Shown here: piece by piece, positions 8,761 through 15,715 of the stretch | How the letters are laid out: each line of letters starts with the position of its first letter | How positions within the stretch are numbered: position 1 is the first letter of the stretch | IMG/VR virus record: IMGVR_UViG_3300019776_000961 | Coordinates: 62,001 to 126,000 of that record | Length of the DNA: 64,000 nucleotides | Origin: a virus | Reading direction: 5' to 3' (one strand) | The notes under the pieces: generated by a model | Database searches by the model: none | Seen by the model: only the letters and a program-made list of their open reading frames with translations | Told to the model about the DNA's origin: nothing | Position numbers and translations under genes: made by a program

Positions 8761-9277
8761 CGAAAGAAGTATAGTATTTGCAGAACTTCGTTAGATATGT
8801 GCGCACAAATTGTCTAGCATCAATTTCAAGACGGTTTCTATAATATGCGTTTGTATTATTCAATACATCGTCTTCTGTGTAGTCTATTTCTCGTACCCCG
8901 ATTTTATAGATATTAGACTGCATCCAATGTCTGAATTCATGAAGGATATGATCAAATATTTCTCTGTGTTGTCTTGTTAGACTATCGCCTGAATAGTAGG
9001 GCTTGTCGCAGAGGTAGATTTTATTAGTTCTAAAGTGATACTCGCTACTTTCTGCCTCTCTTACTTGTATTACAATATTAATAACACGCACCTTTACTGA
9101 GGGGTGTACTTCTGAGATAAGTAGAGAAAGTGCAGAGCTCAAAGCTGTTAGATCGATCTTGTGATTGCGGAGCCACTTTTTCGACTTCCTTGTTGCTGTA
9201 AGATTATAGATATTCATATAATTTGATATTGCATTTGTAAATTGCGCATGTATTATATCTTTATGTTTATCGAACAT
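8741..9277 (-). CDS. HExxH zinc metallopeptidase-like protein
   Basis: 178 residues from ATG 9277; an in-frame ATG at 9358 would run further into the divergent neighbour, and 9217 is another candidate start. Residues 113-117 read HEFRH inside the helix IFDHILHEFRHWMQ, the HExxH zinc site. A downstream YRNRLEIDARQF supplies Glu151 as likely third ligand, a layout seen in small gluzincin-type peptidases. Upstream, EYHFRTNKIYLC gives the edge strand usual before the active-site helix. It could process a phage or host protein in the cytoplasm; no signal peptide is visible. Substrate unknown. Confidence 0.62.
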   Translation of the reverse strand: MFDKHKDIIHAQFTNAISNYMNIYNLTATRKSKKWLRNHKIDLTALSSALSLLISEVHPSVKVRVINIVIQVREAESSEYHFRTNKIYLCDKPYYSGDSLTRQHREIFDHILHEFRHWMQSNIYKIGVREIDYTEDDVLNNTNAYYRNRLEIDARQFVRTYLTKFCKYYTSFAKICRQ

Positions 9278-9472
9278 TATAACGCCTACATCATCAATAG
9301 CACTACGAAAAATGTAAAAAAGGTAAAGGTTAAGGCCGATACTGCCATTATTGCTCATAAGAAGGCTATGATGGATACAAACGCAATCTCCGAGGAGATT
9401 ACCAAGATCACGGACAGTCAGGGGGTAGCAGTTTATACCCTCAAGGATGGCTTTTTAGAGCCTGCAGCATAA
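9248..9472 (+). CDS. Small conserved-type phage protein, unknown
   Basis: About 74 residues from ATG 9248; ATG 9263 (MFIEHYNAYIINS) is equally possible. The pattern of a short strand (YNAYIINSTTKNVKKVKVKADTAI split by turns) and an Ala-rich helix (IIAHKKAMMDTNAI) resembles the small alpha/beta proteins common in T4-like genomes. Its 5' end overlaps the 5' end of the divergent metallopeptidase gene unless the latter starts at 9217. No motif identifies a function. Confidence 0.55.
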   Translation: MYYIFMFIEHYNAYIINSTTKNVKKVKVKADTAIIAHKKAMMDTNAISEEITKITDSQGVAVYTLKDGFLEPAA

Positions 9473-9482
9473 TATAGTATAT

Positions 9483-9671
9483 ATGAACAAAGAAGACGAA
9501 CAGTTGTCAACTGATCTTACGGTGGCAGATCTTAAGGTTATTGTCGCTTTAATAGAAGCATGCTCCACGCGTGGTGTTTTTAAGGCGAATGAGCTTTCTA
9601 TTATCGGCAAAGTTTTTGATAAAATTGTTGCTATATTAAAGCCTCTAGAGAATGAAAATAAAGGGAATTAG
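9483..9671 (+). CDS. Small conserved protein of the marine T4-like type
   Basis: 62 residues, acidic N-terminus, then VADLKVIVALIEACSTRGVFKANELSIIGKVFDKI. That pattern (two helices around RGxFKANEL) resembles a small hypothetical protein I remember from T4-like cyanophages; this is recall, not a search. A TAGTATAT stretch lies just before the ATG and may be a promoter -10. The 3' end overlaps the next gene by 20 bases, suggesting translational coupling. Function unknown. Confidence 0.6.
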   Translation: MNKEDEQLSTDLTVADLKVIVALIEACSTRGVFKANELSIIGKVFDKIVAILKPLENENKGN

Positions 9672-9837
9672 AAACTTAGAAATAGAAGATAGAGGTAACG
9701 GTAAATATAATATTATAGTTGACTACACAACAGAGTTTGAAGATATTGTAAAGACAGCTCTAGGAAAAAAGCGTGTAACAAAAAAAGATATATTGACATT
9801 TATAACCGACGCTATTAAACTTATTAAAAATGCATAA
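9652..9837 (+). CDS. Small protein, unknown
   Basis: 61 residues. The first half forms two strands (IRNLEIEDRGNGKYNIIVDY), the second an amphipathic Lys-rich helix (KKRVTKKDILTFITDAIKLI). ATG 9652 lies inside the end of the upstream gene and the stop overlaps the next start by 8 bases, so it belongs to a tight run of four coupled small genes. No family recognised. Confidence 0.55.
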   Translation: MKIKGIRNLEIEDRGNGKYNIIVDYTTEFEDIVKTALGKKRVTKKDILTFITDAIKLIKNA

Positions 9838-10063
9838 TATAAGCCTGACAAGAACGCATACCACAGGTAACGGGTCCCTGCATGTTGAACTCTCAATTAA
9901 TGGTAAAGATGTAGGACTACTGTATCTTACTCAACAGGAAGCAAGTATTTTAGTAAATACACTCAAACACGGTATACAAGATGGTGGAGCCCGTGTTGTA
10001 TGTGATTTGAGTGAAGAAGAGTATTTTGATTACAATACTGATATTTACGACGACGAACTTTAA
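9830..10063 (+). CDS. Small acidic-tailed protein, unknown
   Basis: 77 residues. It reads as three strands (ISLTRTHTTGNGSLHVELSIN, GKDVGLLYLT) followed by a helix (QQEASILVNTLKHGI) and a very acidic tail rich in Asp, Glu and Tyr. It is the last of the run of small coupled genes before the nuclease gene, which begins 3 bases later. No family recognised. Confidence 0.55.
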   Translation: MHNISLTRTHTTGNGSLHVELSINGKDVGLLYLTQQEASILVNTLKHGIQDGGARVVCDLSEEEYFDYNTDIYDDEL

Positions 10064-10066
10064 TTA

Positions 10067-10756
10067 ATGATTACATTTGATCCAGTAAGACACCAATATA
10101 AGAACGATTTTACTGGTGAGCTATATACTTCAGTAACTACTCTTCTCGGTAAATACAAAAAGCCGTTTGATTCTGTTACTGCCGCTGAGCGTGTAGCAAA
10201 GCGTGAGGGCAAGACAGTAGAAACTGTACTTGCAGAATGGAAGACGCTTAATACTGCTAGTCAAGAATACGGTACCCTTATTCATAGTATTATAGAAGAC
10301 TATAATAAAGAGCAAAAAATTCGTAAAGGTTACGAGGATTTAATCACGTCATATAATGCCCTCGGTATCTTAGATGTTTGGAATGACACCTTGTATAGTG
10401 AGAAACTGTTACATCTACATTCTTACAAGCTAGCGGGTACTGCTGATATTATTCGCGATGAAGGTAAAGGTGGATTTAGCATCTTTGATATTAAGACAAA
10501 TAAGAAATTTAACTTCTTTAGTCAATACAATGAAAGATTGCTCTCACCTCTTGATCACCTTACAGCATGTGAATTTACTTCTTATAGTCTGCAACTTTCT
10601 CTATATGCTCTTATGTATCAAAATCTCACCGGTAGGCATTTGAATCAGTTGGGTATATTCTATTATGATCGTGAGTCTTTATCGTTTAAATACTATCCAG
10701 TTGTCTATATGAGAACTGACGTAATAAACTTACTGACTCACTATGCAAAGAGTTAA
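10067..10756 (+). CDS. PD-(D/E)XK family nuclease (Cas4/RecB-like)
   Basis: 229 residues. Active-site signatures are in the expected order: a helix with LIHSIIEDY (His73), GTADIIRD (Asp127, motif II), FDIKTNK (Asp141 and Lys143, the D-x-K of motif III) and SLQLSLYALMYQ (the Q-x3-Y helix after the core). These are typical of RecB/Cas4-like PD-(D/E)XK nucleases that cut or resect DNA with a divalent metal. The four-Cys iron-sulfur cluster of Cas4 is absent. Next to the dCMP deaminase, it may take part in host-DNA breakdown or recombination. Confidence 0.78.
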   Translation: MITFDPVRHQYKNDFTGELYTSVTTLLGKYKKPFDSVTAAERVAKREGKTVETVLAEWKTLNTASQEYGTLIHSIIEDYNKEQKIRKGYEDLITSYNALGILDVWNDTLYSEKLLHLHSYKLAGTADIIRDEGKGGFSIFDIKTNKKFNFFSQYNERLLSPLDHLTACEFTSYSLQLSLYALMYQNLTGRHLNQLGIFYYDRESLSFKYYPVVYMRTDVINLLTHYAKS

Positions 10757-11189
10757 TTGGGACGAACATGCTTTAATTCTTGCTTTTGGTGCGACGCTAA
10801 GAAGCGAGGACCCGTACAAGAAAGTTGGTGCTTGTGCTTTGGATAAAAACAACCACGTCCTTGGTGTCGCATATAACGGACTTGCTACTGGTAAAATTGT
10901 ATCAGATTCGTTCTGGCTCGATCGCGATGCTAGGCGTCCGTATATGATTCATGCTGAGTCTAATTTATTAGCACGTGTAAAAGTTGGTGAAGCGCGTACT
11001 ATCGCTGTTACACTGCAACCTTGTCTTGCTTGCGCATCAGCTATTGTTGCTCACAGAATACCACGTGTAGTTTATTGTGAAACGTATTCAAAGGACTTAA
11101 AGGGATTAGATTTGTTATATTTCTATGGGGTTGAGGTAGTGCAAATTCCTAAAGATCAAATAATTAAACGTATACATGAAATTCATTGA
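10743..11189 (+). CDS. cd: Deoxycytidylate (dCMP) deaminase
   Basis: 148 residues of the cytidine/deoxycytidylate deaminase fold. Zinc site: HAE at residues 70-72 and PCLAC at 93-97 (PCxxC), with Glu72 as proton shuttle. A further substrate-binding segment GVAYNGLATG is present. It converts dCMP to dUMP, feeding dTMP synthesis together with the dUTPase at 26.3 kb. It is slightly shorter than the T4 enzyme. The start lies inside the end of the nuclease gene (14-base overlap) and its end overlaps the next gene, so expression is probably coupled. Confidence 0.88.
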   Translation: MQRVNWDEHALILAFGATLRSEDPYKKVGACALDKNNHVLGVAYNGLATGKIVSDSFWLDRDARRPYMIHAESNLLARVKVGEARTIAVTLQPCLACASAIVAHRIPRVVYCETYSKDLKGLDLLYFYGVEVVQIPKDQIIKRIHEIH

Positions 11190-11655
11190 CATTATTTTAC
11201 AAAATAGTCAAGCTAAGGAAGCAAAATTATATGGGCCCTCGAAAAAAGCCTCAGAAAAACCAGAGACTGGTGTTGTAATACAAAATCCATCTGCATTTCA
11301 CGTTATTAAGGATTGTGCAACTCTTGCAAATAAATATCTTCCTCATTATATCTTTGGTTTGTATGCAAATCCCTTTGAAGTTCTAAAGGGTAAATTTACT
11401 AAGGCAGACGTAGAAGAATTTGTACAAAGCGCAAATTCTGATATTGTTCAATATCAACTTCTTGTTCTTATTCTCAAAAAAGCTCAGCAACTCGTAGGTG
11501 AGTCAAGTAATAGTACTGAACCAGTACCCTTTACTACTACAATATCATCTAACGATCCGTATGGTGAATATGAGTCATACTCTCAACCTGTTAATACAAC
11601 AAAATCTATGGATACAGTGACTATTATTTGTACTGCTTTCCAAGTTACTTCGTAA
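11176..11655 (+). CDS. Unknown 159-residue protein
   Basis: The N-terminus is short and Lys/Ala-rich; the middle (about 45-115) looks helical (FHVIKDCATLANKYLPHY, VEEFVQSANSDIVQYQLLVLILKKAQQL); the last 45 residues are Ser/Thr/Pro-rich and probably flexible. No enzyme motif or membrane segment is seen. It overlaps the dCMP deaminase end by 14 bases. No family recognised. Confidence 0.55.
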   Translation: MKFIDIILQNSQAKEAKLYGPSKKASEKPETGVVIQNPSAFHVIKDCATLANKYLPHYIFGLYANPFEVLKGKFTKADVEEFVQSANSDIVQYQLLVLILKKAQQLVGESSNSTEPVPFTTTISSNDPYGEYESYSQPVNTTKSMDTVTIICTAFQVTS

Positions 11656-11661
11656 TAAATA
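11656..11661 (+). promoter_or_regulatory. Late-promoter-like box TAAATA, 6 nt before ATG 11668
   Basis: TAAATA just after the stop of the upstream gene, then TTATAT and the start codon. Confidence 0.45.
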
Positions 11662-11667
11662 TTATAT

Positions 11668-12027
11668 ATGAAGCTTATTGCTCCTTTACTCAAAATACAA
11701 AACCAGCTGCGTATATATCACTGGCAGTCAGAAACATACGGACAACATAAAGCTTTTGGTAAAGCTTACGAGTCTTTAGATGACTTAATTGATTCTTTTG
11801 TAGAGGTGTATATGGGTAAAAACGGTAAGACTCATGCATCGGTTACGTATAATTTTGAACTCGGTAATTTAGATGAGAACTATCTTACTATTATTGATTC
11901 ATATATTAGCTTTCTCGTTGACCTCAATGATATTTTTGATACAGAACCTGATACTGATTTGCTCAATATACGCGATGAAATGCTCGCTGTTCTTAACAGA
12001 TTAAAATACCTTCTCACTTTACAGTAG
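11668..12027 (+). CDS. Ferritin/Dps-like small helical protein (DUF5856-like)
   Basis: 119 residues in a four-helix pattern. The first helix reads QNQLRIYHWQSETYGQHKAFG, the second SLDDLIDSFVEVYMG. The HW...H and D..DxFxE spacing resembles the metal-binding helices of Dps/ferritin-like proteins and of a small family I recall from T4-like marine phages. Whether iron is bound cannot be told. A late box upstream suggests expression late in infection and perhaps virion location. Confidence 0.6.
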   Translation: MKLIAPLLKIQNQLRIYHWQSETYGQHKAFGKAYESLDDLIDSFVEVYMGKNGKTHASVTYNFELGNLDENYLTIIDSYISFLVDLNDIFDTEPDTDLLNIRDEMLAVLNRLKYLLTLQ

Positions 12028-12028
12028 T

Positions 12029-12097
12029 ATGTTTAAATTTATTTTTAGATATATAGGTCGGTTATTACTTCGTAGTAGAGACAAATACACGTATTAA
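12029..12097 (+). CDS. Possible 22-residue basic peptide
   Basis: An ATG-to-TAA frame that fills the gap between two genes exactly. It has an N-terminal aromatic/hydrophobic part and a C-terminal Arg-rich part (RLLLRSRDKYTY). It could be a short basic peptide, a leader or simply chance; no ribosome site is seen. Very uncertain. Confidence 0.2.
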   Translation: MFKFIFRYIGRLLLRSRDKYTY

Positions 12098-12098
12098 T

Positions 12099-13049
12099 AT
12101 GTTTGGGTCTCTTTTTTTATCGGAGAAATTTTTTTCTATCGCTAAATATATTAATGCAGGGTTTCTCAAAAAAACTCTCTCTGTATTTTCTAAAAAATTA
12201 AATAATAATTTTCCAAATATTTGGAGCAATACACCTCACTGTATTGATTATGATAGAACTATAGTTTCTACTAGTAATTGGTCATGTACAGACTCTGAAG
12301 AGGCTTATAAAACACACGGACATAAAATATATGACGAAAAAAGTATTGTTTATAAATTAAACAAACAAGAATTTAGGGTGTATGAAACACCGACTACTGA
12401 TCAGAAGATAGCCTGTTTCGGTTGTAGTCAAACATTTGGAAGTGCATTACCAGATGAACACACCTGGGTGTATAAATTAAATGAAAAACTTGGGTTCGAT
12501 CAATATACATGCTACAATTATGGTCTTCAGGGTGCATCAAACGATACTATTAGTCGGTTAGTTTATAGTTTATTACAGACAGAAAAGCCAAATGCTGTAG
12601 TGTGTTTTTTTCCTGATATTTTTAGAGTTGAGTATTTTAATATGGGTAAAAGAGATGGCGATGTTCATAATTTTTGGCCTCGGGTTATACACGTTAATAA
12701 AAATATTAGCAGCGCTGAATACAATGCCTATACAACAGTTACTAATGAGTATAATGCATTTTTTAATTTTATTAAAAATTTTAAATTAATTGAAGCCCTT
12801 TGTGAGTTACACGATATACCGTTTGTGTGGTATACATGGTCGCTTGCGGTAGTTGGATTAGATGGTTGTATTATTAAAAGATATTTAAATTCAGATAGCT
12901 TAATTAAACCAGATGGTAGTTTAGTTGATCTATTAAAAGATAATCCTGAGTGTTGGAAGGATCTTGCAAGAGATAATATACACTTCGGTCCAGTGTTTAA
13001 TAACCTACTTGCAGAAGAGTTTAAAACACTATTGCTTAAAAAATTGTAA
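12099..13049 (+). CDS. SGNH/GDSL-type hydrolase
   Basis: 316 residues. From about residue 103 the SGNH core appears: ACFGCSQTFGSALPDE (block I, with nucleophile Ser in GCS), CYNYGLQGASNDTISRLVY (Gly/Asn oxyanion blocks, GxxGxSN) and near the C-terminus DNIHFGPVFNNLLAEEF (block V, Asp-x2-His). These are esterases or acyl-hydrolases; in phages they often remove acyl groups from surface glycans. The N-terminal ~100 residues are unrelated and may anchor the enzyme to a partner. It overlaps the converging carbamoyltransferase gene by 14 bases. No signal peptide is evident. Confidence 0.75.
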   Translation: MFGSLFLSEKFFSIAKYINAGFLKKTLSVFSKKLNNNFPNIWSNTPHCIDYDRTIVSTSNWSCTDSEEAYKTHGHKIYDEKSIVYKLNKQEFRVYETPTTDQKIACFGCSQTFGSALPDEHTWVYKLNEKLGFDQYTCYNYGLQGASNDTISRLVYSLLQTEKPNAVVCFFPDIFRVEYFNMGKRDGDVHNFWPRVIHVNKNISSAEYNAYTTVTNEYNAFFNFIKNFKLIEALCELHDIPFVWYTWSLAVVGLDGCIIKRYLNSDSLIKPDGSLVDLLKDNPECWKDLARDNIHFGPVFNNLLAEEFKTLLLKKL

Positions 13050-14472
13050 TACCTGTCTGTAAGTTAAACTCGTGCGCATCAGCAAATGTATTAACGAGCG
13101 GGTATCCTTTAATGTTGAGTGAGGTATTAAGTAGAAGTGGTATACCTGTTTCGCGATACCATTCTTCTAAAATAGGCCGAAGAACAGTATTACAGTCTTT
13201 ACTTACGGTTTGCACTCTAGAAGTCTTATCTCTGTGTGTAACACCGGGATACGCAAGATGTAATTTATTCTTAAACGTATAATTCATAAATCGTGATTCA
13301 TCAATACATGTATTAAAGACATTGTGAAAATGTTCTTCTAAAATTGCAGGTGCAAACGGTCTAAACTTCTCACGTCGCTTGATTAAATTAACATTCTCTC
13401 TTGTATTTTGTCCGCGTGGGTCTGCGAGTAACGATCTATTACCAAGAGCTCGCGGACCAAATTCAGCTTTTCCATTTGCTATACCCACAGCTTTACCTTT
13501 TTTCAGCGTATCTATAACTTGATCAATATTAACCCTGCGTTGAATATCATAACCTATATACGGATTGTATATATGCTTTTGTTTAAAATAAGCTAAACCA
13601 GCGCCGTAACTATTACCTGCATCGCCTGCATTAGGGAATACCCAAACATTATCAAAAAGACTTCTATAATGTGAGTTTGCAACACAATTCAATGCACAAC
13701 CTCCACTAAAACATGCATTTTTAATATCTGTGTATTGCATCTTAAAATAATTGCAAAGACCGAATGTGAGTTCTTCGTATATATCTTGTACGCTTGCTGC
13801 TAAATCAAATTTATTACTATAGTTAAATTTGACACCGGTGTGTAAATTCTCTTTCAACCGTATATCTGGATACTGTATGTCAAAAAAACGTTCATATATC
13901 TGTTTTTTATATGTTGGCTCACCATAAGCAGCCATGCCCATTAATATAAATTCTTCCTCGTTAGGTTTTAGACCGAGTAATTTCGTAAATGCACTGTAAA
14001 ACAAACCGAGGGAATGCGGGTATTGTTGGTTATATATCTTTGTTAATTCAACGCCTGATGATTTCCATACACTCATTGTATTAAATTCACCAATGCTATC
14101 AAAAACAAAAACAAGTGATTTGTCAAATGGTGCAGTATATGCAGCAGCTGCAGCATGAGAGTGATGATGATCAATATACTTGATGTCTACATCAATATCA
14201 AACTGCTTGAGATGTGTTCTCGGTAGCATATCCAATACTCTGACATCTCTTGTAAGAAGTTGACGTGCTTTTTTAATAAGTGGGCGATCTGACCATAGAA
14301 TTTGATCTGGTTTACCGTGTGTTAAAGCATATTCAATAAGCTCACTATTAAGGTGTGGGTCATTTTTAATACGACTAAATCTCTCACTGTGTGATGCGAA
14401 TATAGGTGCACCGTTCTTGAAGACTGTTAGAGATGCATCGTGGTTAAGAGCGTTAATACCCCAAGCTATCAT
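13036..14472 (-). CDS. NodU/CmcH-type carbamoyltransferase
   Basis: 478 residues from ATG 14472 (an earlier in-frame TTG at 14502 is less likely). Signatures: WGINALNHDAS at the N-terminus, IDHHHSHAAAAAY (metal-binding His cluster), the long LGLFYSAFTKLLGL and EEFILMGMAAYGEP region, FSGGCALNCVAN, and a YrdC-like part with EFGPRALGNRSLLADP and KFRPFAPAI. The family forms carbamoyl-adenylate from carbamoyl phosphate and ATP and moves the carbamoyl group to a hydroxyl. In a phage the acceptor could be a modified nucleotide or a glycan. The C-terminus is about 10-20 residues shorter than usual. Tail-to-tail overlap with the SGNH gene. Confidence 0.85.
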   Translation of the reverse strand: MIAWGINALNHDASLTVFKNGAPIFASHSERFSRIKNDPHLNSELIEYALTHGKPDQILWSDRPLIKKARQLLTRDVRVLDMLPRTHLKQFDIDVDIKYIDHHHSHAAAAAYTAPFDKSLVFVFDSIGEFNTMSVWKSSGVELTKIYNQQYPHSLGLFYSAFTKLLGLKPNEEEFILMGMAAYGEPTYKKQIYERFFDIQYPDIRLKENLHTGVKFNYSNKFDLAASVQDIYEELTFGLCNYFKMQYTDIKNACFSGGCALNCVANSHYRSLFDNVWVFPNAGDAGNSYGAGLAYFKQKHIYNPYIGYDIQRRVNIDQVIDTLKKGKAVGIANGKAEFGPRALGNRSLLADPRGQNTRENVNLIKRREKFRPFAPAILEEHFHNVFNTCIDESRFMNYTFKNKLHLAYPGVTHRDKTSRVQTVSKDCNTVLRPILEEWYRETGIPLLLNTSLNIKGYPLVNTFADAHEFNLQTGITIF

Positions 14473-14549
14473 AATAACGTAATTATTTAAACATTTTTTC
14501 AAATAATCATAGGAAAAAAGTTCCTTAAAGCTTAATTATTTAAACATAT

Positions 14550-14732
14550 ATGGTCAAGCTTATAAAAAAGATTGCAGGTGAATTTTTTGATTTCACGGGA
14601 AAGAGCAAGACCGAAGCAAATAGTGAGGCTGAGCCGGTATTAAAAACCCGCGCACAATTAATACAAGAGGGTAAGAGTGCTTACTTACCGAAGCGTGTGA
14701 AACATGGCCACCCTTTAAATATAAAGCTCTAG
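14550..14732 (+). CDS. Small basic protein, unknown
   Basis: 60 residues, Lys-rich, with an N-terminal amphipathic helix (VKLIKKIAGEFFDF) and a polar remainder. A TAAACA, a variant of the late box, precedes the ATG by three bases. Its stop shares the four bases CTAG with the stop of the converging virion gene. No family recognised. Confidence 0.5.
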   Translation: MVKLIKKIAGEFFDFTGKSKTEANSEAEPVLKTRAQLIQEGKSAYLPKRVKHGHPLNIKL

Positions 14733-15673
14733 CCGAGATCTTTTATACCCACTGCTAGAAACGCACCAGCTCCCGATGAGCCGTTAAGGTGTTGTAATGC
14801 TAATACTAGTACAGGGGGTGTTGCTCCACCCGATAGTGTAATAACACTTGCACCTTCGTCGTTTGCTGCGTTTTTGCCAGCAAAGACACCGGAATGTTTA
14901 ATAGTTGAAAGAGCTCCCTGTATAGTACTACTGGTTGGGCTTCCGGATAAGAAGCAATACTGTATGTCTGTGGTGAGGTCACCCCAATTAGTAGTAGCAG
15001 ATAATATTGGATTCAAATACCACCTATACCCGCATATATGAGCAGTATCAGTGTTAATTATTGAATATTCATCAATGATAATAGAACGTGTACTGTTGGG
15101 TTTTACTCTTAGTGCGAACATTGGTCTTTCTGCATTTGTGAAATCAAATCCGCCTGTACCGTAAACATCAAAACTATCAATACTGTAATATGTACCTGTC
15201 GGTTCTTTTATTGAAACTTCAAGTGACGTTATAGCTTGATTAAAGCTTTGATTAAACATATTTACAGCAGTTATTGTATCAAAAGTATTAAGATCGATAG
15301 CACTTAAAGCTATAAAACTCTGTGTCTCTTGCGCAAGCAAAGCCTGATTATTAGCTAATAAACTTGCAAGAGTAGCGTTTGTTGCTGTGAGTGGTGCAAG
15401 ATTAATAGCTACATTGCTGCCTGATATATTAACAACTTGACTAATATCACTAGGGTTAGTAATATGAGATAGTATAGCGTATTTAGGATATATATCCGTT
15501 GTTGTGAGTGGTGCAGCAAATGTATTTTCTGGAAATGCTTGTGATCTATCAGGGTATTCAACTCTAGTAACAGAAATAGCAGGAAAATCGCTACTTGTTA
15601 GCTGTAAAAATTTACCGTATTCAGCTGTTTGATAATTACTTACTACATTAGTTATGCCTTCATATATCGACAT
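14729..15673 (-). CDS. Virion structural protein, baseplate/fibre region
   Basis: 314 residues, last gene of the minus-strand baseplate run. Low charge, many Thr, Ser, Asn and Ile, with predicted beta-rich C-terminal half (VITLSGGATPPVLVLALQHLNG) typical of phage structural proteins. A central Ala/Leu/Asn-rich helix covers about 105-160. A full TATAAATA lies 5 nt before the ATG. Position after gp6 and two giant proteins suggests an outer baseplate or fibre-connector protein (comparable to the place of T4 gp8-gp10), but no sequence match is claimed. Confidence 0.6.
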   Translation of the reverse strand: MSIYEGITNVVSNYQTAEYGKFLQLTSSDFPAISVTRVEYPDRSQAFPENTFAAPLTTTDIYPKYAILSHITNPSDISQVVNISGSNVAINLAPLTATNATLASLLANNQALLAQETQSFIALSAIDLNTFDTITAVNMFNQSFNQAITSLEVSIKEPTGTYYSIDSFDVYGTGGFDFTNAERPMFALRVKPNSTRSIIIDEYSIINTDTAHICGYRWYLNPILSATTNWGDLTTDIQYCFLSGSPTSSTIQGALSTIKHSGVFAGKNAANDEGASVITLSGGATPPVLVLALQHLNGSSGAGAFLAVGIKDLG

Positions 15674-15678
15674 ACGTA

Positions 15679-15686
15679 TATTTATA
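15679..15686 (-). promoter_or_regulatory. T4-type late promoter box TATAAATA, 5 nt before ATG
   Basis: Perfect T4 late consensus on the minus strand; TAAATA ends 5 nt before the start codon of the gene beginning at 15673. Confidence 0.65.
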
Positions 15687-15715
15687 CAAATGCGCGTATA
15701 TTTCCAATAAAGTAA

